A stretch of DNA of 64,000 bases from Alligator mississippiensis. Its lineage: Eukaryota > Chordata > Crocodylia > Alligatoridae. The DNA lies in assembly GCF_030867095.1 (NCBI RefSeq), contig NC_081825.1, positions 45,622,501-45,686,500 of the forward strand, written 5' to 3'. The notes under the pieces were generated by a model that saw only the letters and a program-made list of their open reading frames with translations, did no database searches and was not told the origin of the DNA. Made by a program: the position numbers and the translations under genes. Shown here piece after piece: positions 46,634 to 57,661 of the stretch. How positions within the stretch are numbered: the first letter of the stretch is position 1; each line of letters opens with the position of its first letter.

Positions 46634-47241
46634 TGTTGTTGCTAAGAGCTTAATTAAAGTTTAAGATGTAGTGAGTCCTTGTATGTAGTACAAGGACTAG
46701 TAAATTTAGCAAAGCCTTATAGAAGTAGTGATGGTACGCCCTGTGGCATAGTTAAAATCAACCTTATCAGAAGAATGCAAGGCTTGTACTGCTATTGGTC
46801 AGTCTAATGGCAGTTGAAGTAAAAAGAATCTGAATGTCTGTAAGTTACCAGCATAGCTCAGAAGTTATAAATTGGCTGGCACATCCAAAAATCATTTGGA
46901 AGGAAGATCCAGCTCTGTGAAAGGAACTACAGATTAGCTGTTGGCCTGGATTCAGTGGACCCATGGATCTTGAGGAGCCCAAGAACTGAATACCAGGGTC
47001 CTTCCTGGTACCCCTCAGACAGTGCTGATCGGGGACACCTGACTTTGCTGAGCTTTGTGGGAAGAGAAACTTGTCGTACACCAGGCATCAGAGGGGACTG
47101 CCGATAAGTCAACAACGCGAATTATTGTTGTCTGTCATTTTCTGTCTTAGTATACTACGCATAGTCATGTTATTGTTAAGTCAATAAACCTTTCTTACCT
47201 TTCTACCCCCCAACCACACTATCAATCCTGAACCCTCCACA
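46634..47241 (+). mobile_element. Possible LTR with short leader, inserted in a LINE
   Basis: About 608 bases from TGTTGTTGCT to CCCTCCACA, with a TATA-like TTATAAAT at 46865 and AATAAA at 47183-47188, 53 bases before the end. Two bases after it begins TGGCTGGGACACTCGGG, positioned like a primer-binding site, though I could not match a tRNA. The sequence up to about 47570 may be its leader. It separates two minus-strand LINE pieces of the same clade, so it is an insertion. No target duplication was identified. Confidence 0.4.
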
Positions 47242-47408
47242 GGTGGCTGGGACACTCGGGTCCTCCAGGATCTCCTTGTTGTTCCGAATATGAACAATAA
47301 ATTTGTGGAATCTCAACAACAGGGTCTCAAGGGAAAAAGGCCTTTGGGAAGTTGGACTGTGCATGGCATTTGCTGCCTGGCAAAGAAACAAAACAAAACA
47401 AAACAATG

Positions 47409-47437
47409 CACACGCACACGCGCACACACACACACAT
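47409..47437 (+). repeat. (CA)n microsatellite
   Basis: CACGCACACGCGCACACACACACACA-type tract preceded by an (AAAAC)n run. Confidence 0.9.
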
Positions 47438-47569
47438 ACTATGTATGTTATGTTTGCCAGCATAGAGCTGAATCACCTTGGCTTTATCTTGCCACCACCG
47501 ATTTTTCATTTCCTGGATCTACCTTTGGGTTTTGGGTTTGAGAGGCTCATGTGTTTCCTTCTTCTGAAA

Positions 47570-48276
47570 TGAAATGTAATTTTTTTCAAGCAGAATGAGC
47601 CCTTCTGTTCTGGTTATGGAAAGTTTGAATCTCAGGGTCACTCTCATTGAATTAGTTTTGGTGGTGACAGGTGCTATAGCCAATGGAATCAACACAGGCT
47701 ATATGGACAGCAATTTAAAACCCCTTCCAGAGTTCCTCAGTTTGTCCTTAGTTGTGTGCAGGGCAGGAACCTTTTTGTAAAGAGATTGTTGAAGTTCCTT
47801 GCAGACCTTTAGGTCTTGAAGAGAATTGGTCTTGAAGCCACCTGTTCATAATAGTTCCTGACAAGATGATGATCCATCCAGTAGTCATTGGTTCCTTGCA
47901 TGGCTCGTGTGACATGGACATCCATTCGATCACAAGCTCTAACAATAACAAGGAGGTGCCACTGCTTAGAGCAAGGGCTTCTTCAGGTAGTCTTGTATTT
48001 GTCACTCTGTGTGAATATTGTGTTTGTAATCACAAGACTATGCTTCACACATTTGCTCAGGAGAAGTTGTCATTGGAACTAGCATTCCCTACTCCTTTCT
48101 TCCCAATGGTAACACTCTAGAATTCCAGGTCATGCCCAGCTCTTGTGTTTAAGTCACTGAGAACAATAATCTTGTCCTCTTGAGAGCATTAGTCACAACT
48201 TCATCAAGGTTACAGTAGAATTTTTCTTTGACATCATTGGCAGCATCAAGTATCGGGGCATATGCACTAATGACAG
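47570..48276 (-). pseudogene. Second LINE clade: endonuclease domain fragment
   Basis: On the minus strand from 48276: VISAYAPILDAANDVKEKFY and NLDEVVTNAL, then after shifts ITNTIF, KYKTTW, a DYV-like VIVRACDRMDVHVTRAMQG and DYWMDHHLVR, then NSLQDLKVCKELQ. These are the middle and end of an APE-type endonuclease: the SAYAP motif, the TTWxHPR segment and the catalytic D-H of the S/D-D-H motif. A number of stops and frameshifts are present. The piece is cut on the right by the CR1 beginning at 48277; the missing N-terminus reappears at 52235-52330. Confidence 0.8.
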
Positions 48277-48379
48277 TTTCATAGATTTCATAGACATTAG
48301 GGCTGGAAGGGACCTCGGAAGATCGAGTCCAGCCTTCTGCCCCAGGGGTCAGAAAGTCAGATGGGGTCATAGGATCCCA

Positions 48380-51110
48380 GCAAGATAAACATCCAAATTT
48401 CTCTTGAAGGCTTTCAAAGTAGGTGCTTGAACCACCTCTAATGTCAGGCTATTCTAGACTTTGGGGGCCTGGACAGTAAAGAAGTTTTTCCTTATGTTCA
48501 GCCTGAAATGGTCTTGCAGGAGTTTATAACCATTCAAGCTTGTCACCCCTTGGGGCACTCTGGTGAACAAATGTTCCCCCAGATCCTGGTGAACACTCTT
48601 TATAAACTTATAGGTGGCCATCAGATCACCCCTGAGCCTGTGCTTTTTCAGACTGAATAGTTCCATAGCTCTCAGCCTCTCATCATAAGGTCGGTTTTCC
48701 TGACCTCTGATCATGTACGTGGCTCTTCTCTGGACTCTATCAAACTTTTCCACATCCTTTTTGAATTGTGGAGCCCAAAACTGGATGCAGTACTCCAGCT
48801 GTGGCCTCACCAAGGCCAAGTACAATGGGAGAATGATGTCTTGGGATTTGCTTGAGAAGCATCTATGGATGCAAGCCATCATCTTGCTCACTTTACTACC
48901 TGCAGCATCACATTGAAGGCTCATGTTCATCTTGTGGTCAATCATGACCCTCAAGTCCCATTCATCTGTAGTGCTGACCAGCGTAGCACTACCGAGCCTA
49001 TAAGCATGCTGCAGGTTTTTCTTCCCAAGGTGGAGAACCTTGCATTTTTCAGTGTTAAAAACCATCAGGTTCTCATCGACCCATTTCCTGAGCGTGTAAA
49101 GGTCAGCGTGGATTGCCCTCCTGTCCTCAGGTATGGATGTTTTACCCCAATGTTTGGTATCATCAATGAACTTGGCCAGTCCGCTTCTGACTCCAATGTC
49201 CACATCATTAATGAAGATGTTAAACAATTTACGTCCAAGAACAGAGCCTTGAGGGACCCCACTGGTCACAGGACACCATGACAATTGATTTCCGTCAACC
49301 ACCACTGTCTGGGTCGGACCACAGAGCCAATTCCCCACCCAGCAGATCGTGGTGGACCCATGGCCACAGTTGGCCAGTTTTGCCAAGAGGTGATCATGGG
49401 ATACCAGATAGAAGGCTTTTTTAAAGTCAAGATGTATGACATCAATCTCCTCTCCCTTGTCCAGGTGATAGGTCACCTGGTCATAAAAGGAAATAAGATT
49501 GGTCAAGCAAGACCTACTCACAACAAACCTGTGCTGGGTATTCCTCAGGATGTTGCCATTGGCCAGTTTGTTAAGAATGGCCTCTTTGATCATCTTTTCT
49601 GAGACCTTCCCTGGGATAGAGGTCAGGCTGATTGTCCTGTAGTTTGCTTTTCCTCCTTTTCTTGAAGATAGGCACCATATTGGCTATCTTCCAGTCTCTG
49701 GGCACTTCACCAAAGTGCCAGGAGTTCTCAAAGATCTTTGCCAGGGTCTGAGTTATGATGCTAGCCAGCTCCTTGAGTACCCTGGGGTGTAGATTGTCAG
49801 GGCTGGCTGACTTGAAAGTGTCCAGCCTCTTAAGGTGTTCCTTCACAAGGTCAGCATTGATGGAATCTCCTTCACCCAGGCCTCCCTGTCCCACAATGGG
49901 CAGGGGCATCCCATGGGACTGGTGAAAGATTGACACAAAATACCCATTTAGTAAGTTGGCTTTTTCCTGGGCATCAGTTGTCCCACCTGGTTTAGCAGAG
50001 GTCCAATGTTGCCTTTGCTTTTCCTCCAGCTCCCCATATATTTAAAAAAGGGCCTTTTTTATCCTTGATACTTGTAGCTAGTTGGAGTTTCATTGCACCC
50101 TTGGCTATCCTGGTTCACTCCCTGCAGGTCTGGACCAGTGAAGAATATACCTCCTTGGAGGTGGATCCCATACTCCATCCTTTGTAGGTCTTTGTTTTGA
50201 GATGCAGGAGGTCTGCTAGTTCCTTGCTGAGCCAAGGGGGCTGCTGTGCCCTTTTGCTGCCTTTCCTCCGAGATGGAATAGACTTAGCTTGTGCATCTAG
50301 TATCACTCCCTTGAGGAGCAACCACTCTTTCTGAATTCCCATCCCTTTGGGGTCGTGATTCCTTAGGACCTCATGAACAAGTCTCCTGATCTTGTCAAAG
50401 TCAGCTTTCCTGAAGTCAAGGACTTCTGTATTGCTGACGGACTTTCCAGATTTATGGTGGATGGTGAAGGTGATCAGTTCGTGGTCACTGTCACCTAGCT
50501 TCCCTTTGATCATTAGGTCACTGATTAGGTCATCCCCGTTTGCCAGAACCAGTTTGAGCAGTGCTTTACCTCTCATTGGCTCATAGACTTCTTGCATCAG
50601 ATATAGCTCATCCATGCATGTGAAGAAGCTTTGTGACCACTCGGATTTGGCTGAGCGCTCTTCCCATGAGATTTGTCGGTAGTTGAAGTCTCCCATGACA
50701 ACCATGGACCGGGAACAAGCGGCTTCATCCAATTCCCTGGCAAACTCCTGGTCAAGCTCTTGATTCTGGGTGGGAGGTCTGTAGTAGACTCCCACCATTA
50801 TGTCCCCTGTGCTGTGTTCCCCACAGATTTTAACCCAGAGGGTCTCCAGTCATCCACCCTGGGTGCCAATGTTGGCTTGCAGGGACCCGTAGCTCTCCTT
50901 GACATAGACAGCTACACTCCCACCCCTTTTGTCCACTTGTTCTCTCTTGTACAGGGTATAGCCATCTATACCCATGGTCCAGTCATGGGTGGAGTCCCAC
51001 CAGGTCTGTGTTATCCCTATGACATCATAATTATTTGTGGTAAGCAGGAGGACAAGTTCCCCCTGTTTATTCCCCAAGCTCCTGGCATTCATGTACAGGC
51101 AGGCAAGTGT
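48380..51110 (-). pseudogene. CR1 ORF2 (endonuclease and reverse transcriptase), broken
   Basis: The endonuclease starts with NARSLGNKQGELVLLL near 51090, then ITQTWWDSTHDW (the usual ITETWW with the catalytic Glu changed to Gln), YYRPP and VVMGDFNYRQISWEE near 50690, and GDSDHELI near 50480. The reverse transcriptase continues in other frames: VPRDWKIANMVPIFKK near 49680, YLDFKKAF-equivalent HLDFKKAFYLVSHD near 49420, VPQGSVLG near 49250, and FIDDTKHWG (normally FADD) near 49165. The C-terminal blocks follow to about 48454, ending in FFTVQAPKV. In this copy the tryptophan of K-W-V-D-E-N-L is intact near 49080. Several frameshifts and stops show it is dead. Confidence 0.9.
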
Positions 51111-51258
51111 GCCTTTGGGGGCCCTTGTCTGTCCTACAAGTTGTTCCAGGGATGAAGCAGGGGTGGGCTCCCTTAAGTGCCTTGGCCTGCTGGCTTTGCA
51201 AGGGTTGTTCAGCAGGCCAGCAGTGGTGGTAGTCTGCCCGCACCCCAGTGGGCTTAGT

Positions 51259-52166
51259 TTAACCCCAGTGGAGCAGGTCAGCCAGTCTGGCTGAGAAGAG
51301 CCTCCTTCCTAGCTGAGACAGTTGGAGGCCGTCCCTTCCCAGCAGCTTGCTGCCTCTCTCACCAAAGCGTGAACTGTGGTCATAGAAGCCGAAGCCTTCC
51401 CGATGACACCAGTCCCACAGTCTTTGGTTCACTACCTTGATCCTCCTCTCCCTCCTCAGCCCATAGTCTGCGACTGGGAGGATCGAGGAAAACACCACCT
51501 GAGCCCCCAACCCCTTAAGTCTTGCTCCCAAATCCCTGTAGCACTGCATGACCTGGCTGGGATTGCTCTGCGCCGTGTCATTCGTGCCCACATGGTTAAG
51601 GAGCATAGGGTACTGGTCAGTGGGCCAGAGGAGCTCAGGGATCCTCTCTACGATGTCTCGAATATGGACTCACAGGAAGCAGTAGACTTTCTGGGCTGAG
51701 GGGTCAGGGCAGCAGATTGCCCCTTCAGTCCCCCTCAGGATGAAGTCTCCCATGACAAGCACTTTGCATTTTGTCTTAGGGAGAGTTGGGGTGGTAGCTA
51801 CAGTTCAGCCTGTGTTGTCTGCAGGAGCTAGTAGTTTGGCAGGCTCTGCTTGGGCTGCAAGAGGTTCATACCTGTACGCCTCCAGTGGGGCGGGCACTTT
51901 GGTGCGATGGGCCTTGAGACCCTTGGCCACCTTGGTCCGTCCCTTGGCTGGACAGGATGGGAGGTCCTGGTGTGCTCCTTTGTCCTGGAGGGTGACCATG
52001 GTCTACCCTCTGCCTCCCAGGGGAGAAGGGCCTGGCGGTAGGAATCTCTCTCCTGCTCATTATCCCTGATGGCACACAGTCTCTGGACTGTGACCTGGAG
52101 CTCCTCCAGCTAGTGCACCAGAGACCCCAAAAGGAAGCAGACCTCACAAGGGGAGTTAGCCATCAT
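51259..52166 (-). pseudogene. CR1 ORF1 with SGNH/GDSL-type esterase-like domain
   Basis: Starts MMANSPCEVC at 52166 (a C-x2-C pair), followed by a coiled-coil-like stretch with VQRLCAIRDNEQE, a proline-rich linker, then an esterase-like domain: VLVMGDFILRG (block I, normally GDS), NHVGTNDTAQ (block III, 51590-51610), VVFSSILPVADYG and GRDGLQLSQLG (block V, normally DGxHxS), ending ARLADLLHWG at 51259. In known CR1 elements ORF1 encodes an RNA-binding protein whose esterase domain is proposed to act on membranes or RNP trafficking. Here the catalytic Ser of GDS is Phe and the His of block V is Gln, and at least one frameshift and stop lie upstream of 51606. Non-functional. Confidence 0.85.
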
Positions 52167-52234
52167 CCCAGACCCCAGAGCCTGAAGAAGTGAGAGGCAG
52201 CCTCCGCAGCCAAGAGCCAGGGGCTCTGTCTATG

Positions 52235-52330
52235 TGGAGATGATGGCAGTTCATTCCAGCCATTCATTGTGTTGATTGTCCATCAAGGTGTGAATATTCC
52301 ATTTTGCAAAAATCATTGTTGTCTTGTGAT
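52235..52330 (-). pseudogene. Second LINE clade: endonuclease N-terminus beyond the CR1
   Basis: On the minus strand: AKWNIHTLMDNQHNEWLE.TAII, matching the start of APE-type endonucleases (xTWNVRTLxDN...ERPExRTALIA). It is the missing beginning of the domain at 47570-48276 and shows the CR1 entered this gene. Roughly 80-90 codons between the two pieces appear lost, so a deletion accompanied or followed the insertion. Confidence 0.65.
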
Positions 52331-52339
52331 GTTTTTGAC

Positions 52340-53625
52340 CACAGAGTGATCCTTCTGGATGTGGTTATTCAGTTAGTTATGGGGCAGAGCTAACAGTGTG
52401 GAGTGTGCTCTTATTAGCAGAAGAATACATCTTGCATATCTGCTTATCTTGATAACTAAGTTATAGAAAGACAACATATATAATGTAACTGAACTAGTTA
52501 GTTTCCAAGATGCCATCCTGCCATATATTTTGTCTATATAGCAACACATTTCTTCAAGCAAAAATTAAAAAGGTAGGCTATATATTTCAACGTATAGGAT
52601 ATTGGACTGAAATTTAGGCACTTTGGTTTCTATTCCTTTTTCTGTCACTAACTAGTGGTGATTTCAGACATGTATTTCAGTATGTCTCTCTTCCATCTTT
52701 ATCATTTACCTTAGTTTGCTTTTCAAGACAAAGGCTCCCCCCCACCCCCCGCTTTTTTATTTGTTTTATTTATGTGAGGATTAGTTTAATGGGTTCTCAA
52801 TCTTGGTTGGGGAATTTTAAAATCTATAATTATGTTAATATTAAATAATGAAGAAAAATATATATATATATTTGTGATCTCTTTATGGTGTACCCAGATA
52901 TTTTGCATTAGTGATTTTTCTTGTCATTATTTTTTAACATATGTTGAGTATATATACCCAAGAAGAATAAAAGCAGCTGTCTTCATGGCATAATGTTAAC
53001 AAGACAGAAATTTCCAAAACATATGTTCAACTATTATAAACCAAATAATACATCTGTAGTTGTTCAACTGAGGAACAGCATTTTCCATTCTTGTTGAAAT
53101 ATATTAAACTTGAGGGTTTCTCACATTCCTCTGCCTATTTTCCAATATATATATATATATTATATATATTTGGCACTTACAAACTAAGGTAAAAATATAT
53201 TTCCAATAGTAAGGCATTTCTTCATAACACTCCATTAAACTTCAGTATTCAGGATCTCTCTGACTCTGTTCTTGTTTCAAGTAAAGAAGACAAAATCACA
53301 TGCTTGTGAAAATGTTCCAAAATATACGTAAAGAACATCTGATTATAAATTATTAGAGCAGGAAGAAAAAGGCTCACATACAAATATAGGAAATTAACTT
53401 TTACTTTGATTATGTCAAAAGGCATGGACCCAGACAGCAAAGGTCATCTCTCCTACTAATAACAAGAACTTATTCAGCAGAGGCAATGGTTCTACTTTTT
53501 ATGCAATGTTCTTCACTTTTTGCAATTACATAGTTTCTAGGGCTGTTAAATGCAGCTTAAAAACATCATTACTTTTTGAATAGATTAGATACATAATTTG
53601 TGCCATTAAGAGGTAATAGAGTGCA
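52340..53625. other. AT-rich non-coding DNA
   Basis: No gene is seen. A C-run lies at 52739-52749 and (AT)n patches at 52858-52871 and 53142-53170. Confidence 0.65.
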
Positions 53626-53629
53626 TTTA

Positions 53630-53886
53630 CACGTGATTTACTGTGGAGTAGACTAATTAGCTCCACAGTAAAGCATTGACATTTACATGTATGCTAGTAT
53701 TAGGGTGCAGTAAACTAATTAACTGTCTGAGTACAGTACTATCTTATGGCAGAGTAATTAAGTACAATGAAATGTACATTTAGACATTGACAAGAGCTGG
53801 CTTGGACATGAGGGTGCTAAAGTGCGGGGGCTGCCTGCTGCCTAGCCCTATGCCTCTGCACTTCAGCATCCTCATGCCCCAGCCAG
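53630..53886. repeat. Two adjacent foldback repeats, MITE-like
   Basis: A perfect 12-base stem (53637-53648 with 53661-53672) surrounds an AATTAG core. A second, larger foldback has 29-base arms at 53797-53825 and 53858-53886, pairing at about 25 positions around a 32-base GC-rich loop. The intervening AT-rich text (TAAACTAATTAACT, GTAATTAAGTAC) echoes the first. No coding frame is present. Probably one or two MITEs with undefined ends. Confidence 0.5.
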
Positions 53887-53889
53887 CCA

Positions 53890-55272
53890 CTCTGCCATCC
53901 AACACTGACACCCAGAGTCCAGGTCTGACCCCCCATGTCCCCTGCCAGCCCAAGGCTGCTCCACTCCAGCTCAAATTGCTTGCGTGCATGTGTAGTTGCT
54001 GTGTCTGGGACCAGTGTACTCTAGCTCAATCTGCTCCAGAGTTTATTGTGTCATGTTAATTGCATGAACCATAGTAATGAAATCAAATGCCATTTACATT
54101 TCCAAAGTTCTCAATATATTTCATACTGCATTGTTTTAATTACAGTTTAAATTTATTACATAAAATATTTATTTTTCATTAAATTTTCCATTAAAGTACA
54201 GAATTGCTATCAGCTGTGTTATGATCAGATGGGACTTTTACCTCAATATAATAAAAACACATGCTATTAGCTTTTTGAAAAATGCAGAAGATTCATGTGC
54301 AGAATTCCAAATTTTGCTGTCATTTTTTGTGTAACTTTAAACTAAACATGACATTACATTTAACAAAGTATTGTAATATTAATAAATGTTTGTAGTTATA
54401 GTGTTCAGTCAAATGCCACACATGCTGGCTTCCTCCTAAGTGGGACGCAGTAATAAGTAAATCACTTCAACAGCAGTTCTTTTTACCAGTCATTTGTGGA
54501 ACGATTATAAATGGAGCTAATAACTGACAATGCTACTATGGGACTGAAATGAAAGAAAATGCAGGGGTCAAATCATAAAATTCTTTTCCAGTGATTTTGC
54601 CAGCAGCTTCTATTCCTGCATTCTATTAAAATAAAAAATAAAATAAAATAAGAGATTGCTAATCATGTATCCTAATTCTGTCTTGCTTCCAATCTAATGA
54701 ACACTTTTATAAGGTCAGATCCTCTTAATTGATGGAAGCCTTGCCATTGCTTAGAAAACACTAGTTGAAGACATACTTCTCTCCTCTTCTTTTTTTGTCT
54801 TGTTTTTTAACATTGCCTAGCAATTTAAACATCATTAGAAACAATATCCAGCAAGACTTACCAACCTAGAGTACATTATTTTTTATTTGGAAAGAGTAGA
54901 AGCACTGGCTCTCTTTCCATCACTGCTCCAGCTGCTTGAAACATGTATACAAATTCTGAATATTTTCCACATAAATTGCCTCTTTTTAGGAAAATACAAA
55001 AGTATATTTATATCTGTATGTATGTGTTTATGTATGTATGCATATATCTTTCAGACTGTTAATCTGTACTCTGTTGCAGCCAGGAAAGCTGTTAGATGGT
55101 CTTTGAATTAAGAGCTATATAAAGAACAGAAATTAGGAAGACTTTCTCTAATCTACTCCTTGCTAAATAGCAGACCATGGTTATCACCGGTTTTGTTAAT
55201 GTATTTATTTCCTTCTTTAAATCACAAGTGAACCTATAGCTTGACAAATCTCACCTTGCTGAGTTTGTTCAA
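53890..55272. other. AT-rich non-coding DNA
   Basis: A GC-richer patch runs to about 54030, then AT-rich unique sequence. No gene is recognised. Confidence 0.65.
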
Positions 55273-55460
55273 GTCATAGGATCATAGGAAAGTAGGGATG
55301 AAAGGGGTCTCATAAGGTCATTGAGTCAAGCCCCCTGCTCATAGCAGGATCATTCCTGACTTAAACCATCCCTGCCAAGTGTCTGTTATGCCTGTCATGC
55401 CATCTCCTGTCACAGTCATTGGAACAACATGACTAAAAAAGAACCCCAGAGCTCTTCTCC
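55273..55460 (-). mobile_element. CR1 LINE 3'-end fragment
   Basis: The plus-strand text TCATAGGATCATAGGAAAG followed by AAAGGGGTCTCATAAGGTCATTGAGTC and a CCCCCTGCTCATAGCAGG segment is the reverse complement of a diverged CR1 3' end. The 5' limit is vague. Confidence 0.7.
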
Positions 55461-55570
55461 CTGATAGTTTACAAATGTTGATAGTTACCTTTCTGAATCT
55501 ACTGTGGTATGTGTGTGTGTGTGTGCACAACCTGTCTCTATAAATCTCTGTGTGTATACATATATATACA

Positions 55571-55621
55571 TTAACTATTTGATGCCCCAGTCTCTTATGA
55601 GATATATATATATCTCATATA

Positions 55622-55701
<80 letters not shown>

Positions 55702-55866
55702 CCTCTCTCCTCTATTGGTACAAAACCTGACACCTTTATGTCCTCTATTTTTCTTCAAGAAATATATATATATAGAGAGAGAGAGAAAGAGAGAGAGAGA
55801 GTGTATAATACTAAGTACTAAGTAGTATAATATATATAATAAGAGACTGGGGCATCAAATAGTTAA
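55571..55866. repeat. Palindromic element: perfect 28-bp inverted repeats around (TA)n
   Basis: Arms at 55571-55598 and 55839-55866 are exact reverse complements (starting TTAACTATTTGATGCCCCAG). Between them lie a pure (AT)n tract (55624-55697), a short unique segment with GCACCCTCTCTCC, and an (AT)n/(GA)n tract (55762-55801). Perfect arms next to fast-mutating microsatellites suggest a young MITE-like insertion or gene-converted arms. Weak similarity continues outside the arms. No protein is encoded, and no target duplication could be fixed because the flanks are also TA-rich. Confidence 0.75.
55624..55697 (+). repeat. (AT)n microsatellite
   Basis: Thirty-seven perfect AT units, self-complementary, in the centre of the palindromic element. 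Confidence 0.95.
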
Positions 55867-57661
55867 ACATCATATGAAAAACAGACACTTACTTCAGCCT
55901 TCTAACAAAAGGTATAAGAAAAGAAAGGGGAGAGGGGTGAAAACAAAACAAAACTTTACAAGTGTTTTTGTTTTTATTGTTTTTGGTTTTGTTTTTTCTA
56001 ACAAATCTCTTTACCATTAGTCATAATGGGAAATAAACTTCACCAGAGGCAGGAAGTCATCTCAATCTTGCCTTCATATGTGACAGAATAGTAACAAAGA
56101 AATCCTTGGGAGAGCCACAAGCCTCTTCTAGGAAACCACTGATAAGGAGTTGGGATCAGAATAGACAAGGCTGGATTCTACTTTCAGTATGTAACCCTCT
56201 GGCTTGCCTTTCAATTCTGTTATCTGCTGCTATCCATTGTTCTGCATCTAAATCTCCTGGCCAACTGGAGCTAATACATCTATCCGGTGAAGAGTGATTT
56301 ACTTAGTAGGCTAAAGAGTCACATATGTTGTGGTGATCAAAGGAAATAATATAGACACAAATGCTGCCATGCATTTTCCATTATTTTGGAATCAATGACA
56401 TAGTTTTGGATTTGTCAGTTTGTTAAAGAAGTCTTCACAGGAAATGGGTCAGGAATAAAAATGAAACATTTGAACAGTTAAATATTTTTTCAACAAGTGC
56501 TGGTTTTTTGTTAAAATATCCCTTAATGTTTTTACAGGTTGCTCTAGAAAGTTATCATCCATGAACATATTAGAATTCCCTTATCTTGAACCATATCAAA
56601 GAACTATCGGAATGAGTCTCAGAAAGTCAATCAGGCTAGCTATAGAATGTAGCATTAGTTTGGTCGTTGGTTTTGATATAACTAGTCAAGAATAAATAAC
56701 AAAATATACAGTACAACTTTAGTAATAAATCTATATTAATACAAACATTAAATATAATTGCATATGACTGGATTCTGATTTAAATTATCCCTTTCACTGG
56801 GCATATATTCATGCAACTCAGAGGATAGATTGGCCTATTATGAGAAAAGGGATTTCAATTTTTTTTCTGAATTAAGGTTATTGCTTACTTTCTGTTGTCA
56901 ACTTCAATTTGGTTATAGTCAAGATGCTTCCTTTCAATTCAGAAAAGGTTCGACATTATCACAGTTTACAAAATTTCATGAAAACTTTTTGTTTCCTTCA
57001 GGTTTTCTATTTTAAATTTCACAGATGACCATATTATTAAGCAACTGAACTTGTATATTCCTCTGACACCTTGCTTTGTGCTTCACAACTGAGAAAAAAA
57101 ATACAAGATTTTATTTTTTAATCAAAGGTACAGGTAAATCTTTAGCTGATCTTTCATTATTTGCTGAAATTTATACCTTCTCTATAAATACATTAATACT
57201 AATAAACACACAGTAAAAGCAGTGTGTTTTTGCTGGTCAGTAAGATATTTCATTTTGATGTTATCAATATGACATCACTAGTTCAGCTACTTACAATACA
57301 ATCATCTTATGAGCAAGTAATACTTTTTTTTATTCAGTGAACAAATTATTGGCATATACTTTACGTGAATAAGCTATATCAGGAAAAAAAAAAACCTGTT
57401 TTCATATCTATCAAAAGTGCAAAGCTATATTACCTTTTCCAGTAAAGAACAGTAGTCCTAAGGCAAATTCTTGTGATTAAGAATGGCAGAATGTTGGGTT
57501 TAACATAATATATTGGAAATGTGAAGTCATCCTTCATCAGTTCTGTAATTATTTTTCACACCAAATTCTCCTCAAAGACAAATTAATCGTTTGTGTGAAA
57601 GGACTTAAGATAAAGATCTTAAGGGAAGAAGCTCTTCCCCTTCCTTTCTGTGGGTGGGGGT
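55867..57661. other. AT-rich non-coding DNA
   Basis: No gene or clear repeat is recognised between the palindrome and the retropseudogene. Confidence 0.65.

Larger units (their letters stand above)
48277..52230 (-). mobile_element. Near-full-length CR1 LINE nested in another LINE
   Basis: About 3.95 kb, minus strand, with the 3' repeats (TTTCATAGATTTCATAGACATTAGGGC) at the left and the ORF1 start and a short 5' leader at the right. It carries both ORF1 and ORF2 remnants, which is rare because most CR1 copies are strongly 5'-truncated. It is more diverged than the young copies at 19 and 42 kb but shares their 3' end. Both flanks are pieces of the same other LINE in the same orientation. Confidence 0.95.
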
